Under the pieces are notes generated by a model, which saw only the letters and a list, made by a program, of their open reading frames with translations, searched no databases and was not told the origin of the DNA. Shown piece by piece: positions 41,101-52,279 of a stretch of DNA of 64,000 bases. The position numbers and the translations under genes are program-made. The stretch lies in NCBI GenBank assembly GCA_964017155.1, contig OZ024861.1, forward strand, positions 18,847,953-18,911,952, written 5' to 3'. The DNA comes from Oasisia sp. SBJ-2009. Its lineage: Eukaryota; Annelida; Polychaeta; Sabellida; Siboglinidae. The stretch's first letter is position 1; every line of letters starts with the position of its first letter.

Positions 41101-44100
41101 CACCTGTCCGAATCCAGTAAGTCTCCGCCTGTCTGAATCCAGTAAGTCTCCATCTGTCTGAATCCAGTAAGTCGCCACCTGTCTGAATCCATAAGTCTCC
41201 ACCTGACTGAATCCAGGAAGTCTCCACCTGTCCGAATCCTGTAAGTCTCCACCTGTCTGAATCCAGTAAGTCTCCACCTGTCTGAATCCAGTAAGTCTCC
41301 ACCTGTCTGAATCCAGTAAGTCTCCACCTGTCTGAATCCTGTAAGTCTCCACCTGTCTGAATCCAGTAAGTCTCAATCTGTCTGAATCCAGTAAGTCTCC
41401 ACCTGTCTGAATCCAGTAAGTCTCCATCTGTCTGAATCCAGTAAGTCTCCACCTGTCTGAATCCAGTAAGTCTCCACCTGTCTCAATCCAGTAAGTCTCC
41501 ACCTGTCTGAATCCAGTAAGTCTCCACCTGTCTGAATCCAGTAAGTCTCCACCTGTCTGAATCCTGTAAGTATCCACCTGTCTGAATCCAGTAAGTCTCC
41601 ACCTGTCTGAATCCAGTAAGTCTCCACCTGTCTGAATCCAGTAAGTCTCCACCTGTCTGAATCCAGTAAGTCTCCACCTGTCTGAATCCAGTAAGTCTCC
41701 ACCTGTCTGAATCCAGTAAGTCTGCACCTGTCTGAATCCAGTAAGTCTCCACCTGTCTGAATCCAGTAAGTCTCCACCTGTCTGAATCCTGTAAGTCTCC
41801 ACCTGTCTGAATCCAGTAAGTATCCACCTGTCTGAATCCAGTAAGTCTCCATCTGTCTGAATCCAGTAAGTCTCCACCTGTCTGAATCCAGTAAGTCTCC
41901 ATCTGTCTGAATCCAGTAAGTTGCCACCTGTCTGAATCCATAAGTCTCCACCTGACTGAATCCAGTAAGTCTCCACCTGTCTGAATCCATAAGTCTCCAC
42001 CTGTCTGAATCCATAAGTCTCCACCTGTCTGAATCCAGTAAGTCTCCACCTGTCTGAATCCAGTAAGTCTCCACCTGTCTGAATCCAGTAAGTATCCACC
42101 TGTCTGAATCCAGTAAGTCTCCACCTGTCTGAATCCAGTAAGTCTCCACCTGTCTGAGTCCAATAAATTTCCAACTGTCAAAATAAGTGATCAGTGACAA
42201 CTGTGTCTCAACCATGTTTTGTATATGGCAGTAGGTGTAACATGTGTTGTTGTTGTATGTGTACTCATGGCAGCAGGTGTAACATGTGTTGTTGTTGTAT
42301 GTGTACTCATGGCAGCAGGTGTAACATGTGTTGTTGTTGTATGTGTACTCATGGCAGCAGGTGTAACATGTGTTGTTGTATGTGTACTCATGGCAGCAGG
42401 TGTAACATGTGTTGTTGTTGTGTGTGTACTCATGGCAGCAGGTGTAACATGTGTTGTTGTTGTATGTGTACTCATGGCAGCAGGTATAACATGTGTTGTT
42501 GTGGGTGTGTACTCATGGCAGCAGGTGTAACATGTGTTGTTGTTGTATGTGTACTCATGGCAGCAGGTGTAACATGTGTTGTTGTTGTATGTGTACTCAT
42601 GGCAGCAGGTGTAACATGTGTTGTTGTTGTATGTGTACTCATGGCAGCAGGTGTAACATGTGTTGTTTTTGTATGTGTACTCATGGCAGCAGGTGTAACA
42701 TGTGTTATTGTTGTTGTATGTGTACTGATGGCAGCAGGTGTAACATGTGTTGTTGTTGTTGTATGTGTACTGATGGCAGCAGGTGTAACATGTGTTGTTT
42801 TTGTATGTGTACTCATGGCAGCAGGTGTAACATGTGTTGTTGTTGTTGTATGTGTACTGATGGCAGCAGGTGTAACATGTGTTGTTGTTGTATGTGTACT
42901 CATGGCAGCAGGTGTAACATGTGTTGTTGTTGTTGTATGTGTACTGATGGCAGCAGGTGTAACATGTGTTGTTGTTGGTGTATGTGTACTCATGGCAGCA
43001 GGTGTAACATGTGTTGTTGTTGTATGTGTACTCATGGCAGCAGGTGTAAAATGTGTTGTTGTTGTATGTGTACTCATGGCTGCAGGTGTAACATGTGTTG
43101 TTGTTGTATGTGTACTCATGGCAGCAGGTGTAACATGTGTTGTTGTTGTATGTGTACTCATGGCAGCAGGTGTAACATGTTGTGTTGTTGTTGTTGCAGA
43201 TTTCATTGGCACAGCTTCAGGTCGTCATGTCGTTGGCACAGGTACTGCCTACATCTATAATAATACTTCAAAGCTACAGGCTAACTGGGAATGTATGGTG
43301 ATCTTAATTGACTCATTTGCAGCTGGTTGGTGGTTTCATGTTATCAACAAATCCAAAGTCGTTGAGTTTTGTTTTATATCTCAGATGTGTCTAAATTATC
43401 TATGTTTTACTTTGTTTTGTGGAATTTACAAGAATCAATCAGTCATTCAGAGAAAAACTATATATTTCACCATCAGATATATTTAGTCATTGAAGTCGAG
43501 GCTATAGTAATAATAATATGTGTGCCTGCATGCATGCGTGCATATGTAAAGTACACTACAAACATCAGGTATTAACAACATCATGTATTTAAAAAAAGTG
43601 TTTTGTACCGACTATCAGAATTGTATTTCCATCACCAAAGCCTGCTTTCTGTGACAAACATAATTTTATAGTTGCTTTTTGTTGTTACTGCCAGTAAGGG
43701 AGTGAGAGAATGTTATAAATAAGGGGCGTACATACAAGACAACAGACAGGACACGTGGCACAGTGGCTCACTACATATGTGGACAACTGAAACTGCTCTT
43801 TATAAATGTATATAATCTACTGCTGTAGAATGTGATGTTGTGCAGCAGGGTGTAATATGGCTTTGTAGAATGTAATGTGCTGTAGAATGTGATGTGTTGT
43901 AGAATGTGATGTGCTATAGAATATGATGTGTTGTAGAATGTGATTTGCCGCAGAATTAATGTGTTGTGTTTCAGAATGTGTTCTATTGTCAAATGTGTTG
44001 TGCTGTAGAATATGGTGTGTTGTAGAATGTGTTTGCTGTAGTATGTGATGTGTTGTAGAATATGTTGAGTTGTAGAAAATGTTGTGTTGTGGAATGTGTT

Positions 44101-47100
44101 TAGTTGTAGAAAGTGTTGTTGTATTGTAGAATGTGGTGTGCTGTAGAATGTTGTGTTGCTGTAGAATGTGGTGTGTTGTAGAATGTGATGTTGCTGTGTT
44201 CTAGAATGCAGTGTAGAATGTGTTGTTGCTGTGCTGTAGAATATTGTGTGTTGTGCAGAGCTGTAACAAGTACATTTATTTTGTACTTGAGTAAAAGTAA
44301 AAGTAACCCTAGAAAAAGCTACTCAAGTAAAGGTAAAAGTACTTCTAAAATAATGTACTTGAAGTACAAGTAAAAAGTAAAAATATGTACTTGAAGTAAA
44401 CACAAAAGTACTTTTCTCCTGAAACTAGTTCTCACTGTTGTGAATAAAACAAAACATTCACAATTATAATTTAGTGTGTACACGCTATGCATAAAATATA
44501 ATATTTAATACTAAGAACTAAAATGATGCAGACAATACTGCGTAGGCCAACTAGGCCTACAAGCTGTATATACACCATGCTTTATTAATAATAGGCCCAC
44601 AGCAACCATCGTATTCATAAGTTGAACTAGAAGTAATTCACGTTGTCATAGGTGTGTTACATCTTTCTTAAAACGTTCTTATCATCGTGGGTTATAGATG
44701 GATGTATGATTAATTTTATCCTGTGTTACTTGAAGGAGGCATTCGGTCTAGATGAATGCTTATAATAACGTGTCTTTTGAAATATGTCTTCATTTGTAAT
44801 AATTACTAATTGTAACATTTATAAAAAAAACTTTAGTTAAATTAAACAGTTACAAACACTGATCTATATTAAAAATAAATAGAAATTATAAAGATGTGGT
44901 TCCACAAGACCGGCAGGTTTGCGGTTGGCGATAACGGGGAGCCTTCGATATATATAGCATGTGCAGTCCACAGTGAACATCTAAAGCTAATCAACTGTGT
45001 CAACAATATGCAAGACACAAGAAGACAAGTAAGGCAGCTGTTTTTCATGTCTACTCAATGCAAGGCTTTAAATAATCTCAGGGCCAATGCCATTCATGGG
45101 CATTGTTGTCTTAGAGGCCCAGTCAGGAAGTCTTGTAACACTCAGTTCAGGCTCAGCAGCACCAGTGCCAGACCCCAGATTGCAATTATCTCACTGGCTT
45201 CATCAGGTGACAAAGCAAATCGTTTGTACAACTGATCTGGCCAGTCCAGGACACTTAACATATCTGCTTGTTGTAAGTTCCGGCTGATGTTTGTAAATAA
45301 ATCTATGCTAACTGCAGACATTACCTTGCTTCCGACAGGTGCTTTTAGGACATTTGCAAATTTAACAAAGAAATTATGAGTACTTCACTACATTTAGATA
45401 AAGTACACATATTTTGTACTTCGTTACAAGTAAAAGTACTTCCAAAAAAATGTACTTCGTTACTCAAGAAAAGTAAACTTTTCTACTTAAGTAAAGTAAC
45501 GAAGTAAAAGTACTTCGTTACATTACGGCTCTGGTGTTGTGTAATATGGTGTGCTGTAGAATGTGGTGTGCTGTAGGCTGTGGTGTTCTGTAGAATGTGG
45601 TGTGCTGTAGAATGTGGTGTGCTGTAGAATGTGGTGTTCTGTAGAATATGGTGTTCTGTAGAATGTGGTGTGCTGTAGAATGTGGTGTTATTGTAGAATG
45701 TGGTGTGCTGTAGAATGTAGTGTGCTGTAGAATGTGGTGTGCTGTAGAATGTGGTGTTATTGTAGAATGTGGTGTGCTGTAGAATGTAGTGTGCTGTAGA
45801 ATGTGGTGTGCTGTAGAATGTGGTGTTATTGTAGAATGTGGTGTGCTGTAGAGTGTGGTGTGCTGTACAATGTGCTGCTGTGTGCTGTAGAGTGTGACCA
45901 GAGGATCCTGAGTGTGGGTAAGTCGAATGGCACAATCACAAGTCCAGGGTACCCAGGGGGCTACCCCCTCAATGTCACCTGCTACTACTACATTGACGGC
46001 CTGGTGAACCAGGAGAACCTGGAGAAGACGCGACTCACCTTTGAAGACTTCGACGTTCCCTCCAGTAGTGCACTGTAAGAGTGAATACTTTGACGTTCCT
46101 TCCAGTAGTGCACTGTAAGAGTGAATACTTTGATGTTCCTTCCAGTAGTGCACTGTAAGAGTGAATACTTTGATGTTCCTTCCAGTAGTGCACTGTAAGA
46201 GTGAATACTTTGATGTTCCTTCCAGTAGTGCACTGTAAGAGTGAATACTTTGATGTTCCTTCCAGTAGTGCACTGTATGAGTGAATACTTTGATGTTCCT
46301 TCCAGTAGTGCACTGTAAGAGTGAATACTTTGATGTTCCTTCCAGTAGTGCACTGTATGAGTGAATACTTTGATGTTCCTTCCAGTAGTGCACTGTAAGA
46401 GTGAATACTTTGATGTTCCTTCCAGTAGTGCACTGTAAGAGTGAATACTTTGATGTTCCTTCCAGTAGTGCACTGTAAGAGTGAATACTTTGATGTTCCT
46501 TCCAGTAGTGCACTGTAAGAGTGAATACTTTGATGTTCCTTCCAGTAGTGCACTGTAAGAGTGAATACTTTGATGTTCCTTCCAGTAGTGCACTATAAGA
46601 GTGAATACTTTGACGTTCCTTCCAGTAGTGCACTGTAAGAGTGAATACTTTGACGTTCCTTCCAGTAGTGCACTGTAAGAGTGAATACTTTGATGTTCCT
46701 TCCAGTAGTGCACTGTATGAGTGAATACTTTGATGTTCCTTCCAGTAGTGCACTGTAAGAGTGAATACTTTGATGTTCCTTCCAGTAGTGCACTGTAAGA
46801 GTGAATACTTTGATGTTCCTTCCAGTAGTGCACTGTAAGAGTGAATACTTTGATGTTCCTTCCAGTAGTGCACTGTAAGAGTGAATACTTTGATGTTCCT
46901 TCCAGTAGTGCACTGTAAGAGTGAATACTTTGATGTTCCTTCCAGTAGTGCACTATAAGAGTGAATACTTTGACGTTCCCTCCAGTAGTGCACTGTAAGA
47001 GTGAATACTTTGACGTTCCTTCCAGTAGTGCACTGTAAGAGTGAATACTTGGATTTCTCGTACACACATTTATTGAGTTGAACAATTATTTTATTACAAA

Positions 47101-50100
47101 GATCTAATTCAAATATGACCAATTGTAAAAATGCATATATACCCAGTACTAACATCATATTGAGTTTTAGTTGGGACCAGTCTCAGACTAACATATGTCA
47201 CTGTTTCAAATCTGTTTTTCTTAGGAACAATGGAGTTTTGTATGTTATATCTTGCAAGTTGGATGAACAGTGAGAGAATTCTAACCAACATTCTTGGGTT
47301 TTGCGTATCACTGACATTGTTTGTAAGCTTGAGACAAACGTTTGTTGTCCAAAATTCCATAAATTCCGTCTTATAGAACAAATATCAATCTTTTTTATAA
47401 ACTACAAATACTGTCCACCAGTGCATTTATATTACATATACAATTCGTAACTTCATATGTGGAGCACATTACACAAGAAGCATTGAACGTTTGTCTTTAT
47501 TGATGTCTTCCAGTCTACTTTTAATACCTACAGTATAGAAGTGTGCAGTGTTAAGCTTGTTGTGTGTGCCTTGTGGTGCAGGTGTCACAAGGGCTATGTG
47601 AGTGTCTACCTGCGAGGGAAGGATGACAGAGAGGTGCAGGCGGACAGTGTCTTCTGTGGCAACTCCCTGCCCTCAGACATCGCCTCCTTCAACCCCCGGC
47701 TCCTCCTCATCTTCTCCAGTGAGGGCGCCCTGCACGCGGGGCGGGGCTTCAAGGCTCGCTTTGAGTTTGTCACAGGTGCGCATTGCTTTCTTACATTAGC
47801 CATTTAACAATACATCAAACTCAACATGTCACCAAAGTATACAGTCAACAAAAGTAATTTAAAATTGTGTCTATCAGTAACAACAATAGTTGTCAAACAG
47901 ATCAACCATATAAAACTGTCTGTAAAGATGCTTTTTCAAGTTACTTTGTGATTGTAATTATCTACCAATCTAACATTTATAGTTGTTGACCATAATTTAT
48001 TATGTAATTATTTTATTCCCAGATGAATTATTTTGAATCGGCTGCCTCCAGAATGGCATGGTGGCATCACATGTCAGGTACAATGTAAATTAGTTATGAT
48101 AACTTAAGGGCCAAATATACAAGTCAATGGCAACATCAGACGTCGATGACAAGTTGTAAAATAAAACCATGCACCAATAGGGTTAACAGAGAACCTAGTT
48201 AACATACAATGACAAATTGCTCGACAACAAACCTGCTCGATGGCAAACCATCAAGAATCTAAACAAAATGATTTACCAGAAAATGCCATGTGTACTAAAT
48301 CCTGTAGACAAGTTTCAACATGATCTCACTCATCTTGACATACATGTTGACTGCCTCAGGACAGACAAATGGTCATGATGAACTATTGAGTAGCCTTGTT
48401 TGATACTGCACCAGTAACCACTGCTGTGGATGTGGATGTGGATGTGGTTGATGTGTCATGACCGCTGGTGTTGTAGACTACGCCATCCCAGGCACACCCG
48501 CCACTGAGGAGCGATGTCAGTTCATCTATCGCAGTTCGAGCCAAAAGATGGGGTTGTTCAACTCGCCCCGCTACCCCAGTTACTACCCCTCCAACACCGA
48601 CTGTGTCTACGAGTTCATCGGCCTCCACCACGAGCAGGTGCGACTGACCTTCCTCAACTTCAAGGTCGACGACCGCACGGGCAAGTGAGTGTCACAGATA
48701 ACAACTTGGGCTGTATGACTCAATGGGCAAGTGAGTGTCACAGATAACAACTTGGGCTGTATGACTCAATGGGCAAGTGAGTGTCACGGATAACAACTTG
48801 GGCTGTATGACTCAATGGGCAAGTGAGTGTCACAGATAACAACTTGGGCTGTATGACTCAATGGGCAAGTGAGTGTCACGGATAACAACTTGGGCTGTAT
48901 GACTCAATGGGCAAGTGAGTGTCACAGATAACAACTTGGGCTGTATGACTCAATGGGCAAGTGAGTGTCACGGATAACAACTTGGGCTGTATGAATCAAT
49001 TGGCAAGTGAGTGTCACAGATAACAACTTGGGCTGTATGACTCAATTGGCAAGTGAGTGTCACAGATAACAACTTGGGCTGTATCACTCAATGCGCAAGT
49101 GAGTGTCACGGATAACAACTTGGGCTGTATGACTCAATTGGCAAGTGAGTGTCACGGATAACAACTTGGGCTGTATGACTCAATGGGCAAGGAAGTGTCA
49201 CAGATAACAACTTGGGCTGTATGACTCAATTGGCAAGTGAGTGTCACAGATAACAACTTGGGCTGTATGACTCAATGGGCAAGTGAGTGTCACAGATAAC
49301 AACATGGGCTGTATGACTTAACGGGCAAGTGAATGTCACGGATAACAACTTGGGCTGTATGACTCAATGGGCAAGTGAGTGTCACGGATAACAACTTGGG
49401 CTGTATGACTCAATGGGCAAGTGAGTGTCACGGATAACAACTTGGGCTGTATGACTCAATGGGCAAGTGAGTGTCACAGATAAAAACTTGGGCTGTATGA
49501 CTCAACGGGCAAGTGAGTGTCACAGATAACAACTTAGGCTGTATGACTTAATGGGCAAGTGAGTGTCACGGATAACAACTTGGGCTGTATGACTCAATTG
49601 GCAAGTGAGTGTCACGGATAACAACTTGGGCTGTATGACTCAATGGGCAAGTGAGTGTCACAGATAACAACTTGGGCTGTATGACTCAATGGGCAAGTGA
49701 GTGTCACAGATAACAACTTGGGCTGTATGACTCAATGGGCAAGTGAGTGTCACGGATAACAACTTGGGCTGTATGAATCAATTGGCAAGTGAGTGTCACA
49801 GATAACAACTTGGGCTGTATGACTCAATTGGCAAGTGAGTGTCACAGATAACAACTTGGGCTGTATCACTCAATGGGCAAGTGAGTGTCACGGATAACAA
49901 CTTGGGCTGTATGACTCAATTGGCAAGTGAGTGTCACGGATAACAACTTGGGCTGTATGACTCAATGGGCAAGTGAGTGTCACAGATAACAACTTGGGCT
50001 GTATGACTCAATTGGCAAGTGAGTGTCACAGATAACAACTTGGGCTGTATGACTCAATGGGCAAGTGAGTGTCACAGATAACAACTTGGGCTGTATGACT

Positions 50101-51756
50101 TAACGGGCAAGTGAATGTCACGGATAACAACTTGGGCTGTATGACTCAATGGGCAAGTGAGTGTCACGGATAACAACTTGGGCTGTATGACTCAATGGGC
50201 AAGTGAGTGTCACGGATAACAACTTGGGCTGTATGACTCAATGGGCAAGTGAGTGTCACAGATAAAAACTTGGGCTGTATGACTCAACGGGCAAGTGAGT
50301 GTCACAGATAACAACTTGGGCTGTATGACTTAATGGGCAAGTGAATGTCACGGATAACAACTTGGGCTGTATGACTCAACGGGCAAGTGAGTGTCACAGA
50401 TAACAACTTGGGCTGTATGACTCAATGGACAAGTGAGTGTCACGGATAATAACTTGGGATGTATGACTCGGTGGGCAAGTGAGTGTCATAGATAATAACT
50501 TGGGCTGTATGACTCAATGGGCAAGTGAGTGTCACAGATAACAACCTGGGCTGTATGACTCAATGGGCAAGTGAGTGTCACGGATAACAAACCTGGGCTG
50601 TATGACTCAATGGGCAAGTGACTGTCACAGATAACAACTTGGAATGTATGACTCAATGGGTGAGTGTCATGGATAACAACCTTGGTTGTATGACTCAATG
50701 GGCAAGTGAGTGTCATGGATAACAACCTGGGTTGTATGACTCAATGGGTGAGTGTCATGGATAACAACCTTGGTTGTATGACTCAATGGGCAAGTGAGGG
50801 TCACGGATAACAACCTGGGTTGTATGACTCAATGGGCAAGTGAGGGTCACGGATAACAACCTGGGTCGTATGACTCAATGGGTGAGTGTCATGGATAACA
50901 ACCTTGGTTGTATGACTCAATGGGCAAGTGAGGGTCACGGATAACAACCTGGGTTGTATGACTCAATGGGTGAGTGTCATGGATAACAACCTGGGTTGTA
51001 TGACTCAATGGGCAAGTGAGGGTCACGGATAACAACCTGGGTTGTATGACTCAATGGGTGAGTGTCATGGATAACAACCTTGGTTGTATGACTCAATGGG
51101 CAAGTGAGGGTCACGGATAACAACCTGGGTTGTATGACTCAATGGGCAAGTGAGGGTCACGGATAACAACCTGGGTCGTATGACTCAATGGGCAAGTGAG
51201 GGTCACGGATAACAACCTGGGCTATATGACTATGGGTAAGTACCTAGGTAAGTGTCATGGATACAAGGGCTGTATTAGAGTACAGGCGAGTCATGGTTAA
51301 GGACCAGGGCTGTACTCTAGCAATGCTAATATTACTTAACAGTTCAACACTATCATTTCTAGGGCATACTGATGAGTAAAACGTTACTTCCTCTTGTTGA
51401 CCTGTACCAGTTTGATCACACTGAGTAGCACAGCAAGTGGGTGGTGTGGTTGTCAGTGTGGAACACGTGATGAATGCACCACACAGAGTGTATTGTGGTG
51501 TAAATGTAACAATGTTGTATGTTTCCAAACAGTTGGTAAATGTGGCCATCAATCTGTTAAGTTTGAACTACCAAGTTATCCCGTCTAGCAAGGGCATGAA
51601 GCCAGATGTATTAGGTTGTTCCAAGGCAATGTTGTTGAGTTCTCATGTCTGTGTTTGACTCCTGGTCTGTCTCATGTCAGCATAATGAATGAGCTCAATC
51701 ATGGTGAATTAGCTTAGGAATAGTCAGGTCACTTTGCAAATATATTGTGACATGAT

Positions 51757-51788
<32 letters not shown>

Positions 51789-52207
51789 GCTGGACAGACG
51801 GGCGGGTGTGAGTTGAATGAAGGCGGGTGTGTGTGTGTTCTGGTACTACCATAGTTGCTGTTATGTTGCCAGTTGTTCGACGGATAACTTGCGGGTGTAC
51901 AGTATTCGTACTTCGCCCCACTTTGGGAGCAGTGAGGAGTTGGTTGGGGTGCTGTGTGGGAGCAGTGTGCCGGGGCCCATCCTGTCAGGCCATGGCGCCA
52001 GCATCCTCAAGGTCGTCTTCCACAGCGATGACAGCACCGTCACCAACGGCTTCCGCGCCCAGTATGAATTTATTGAGAAGAAACCTATCAATAAAAGTGA
52101 GGAATGAGTAGGAATGCTATTCTATGTTATGAACTTTCTGATGAGATAAACAATGATAGATAAATTTAGGTCACTAGAATAAATTATATATATAGATATA
52201 TATATAT

Positions 52208-52279
<72 letters not shown>

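Noticed and set aside
40572..43486. Overlapping open frames of 150-430 codons on both strands
   Set aside because: Produced by the 25-bp and 42-45-bp arrays; only the 42-nt exon 6 (43200-43241) inside them is supported.
44894..45235. 113-codon frame inside the hAT element
   Set aside because: No match to hAT transposase blocks (BED finger or dimerisation region) could be seen.
45518..47158. Minus-strand frames of 546 and 365 codons
   Set aside because: They read through the 40-bp array, exon 7 and the TGTAGAATG array in antisense; not a gene.
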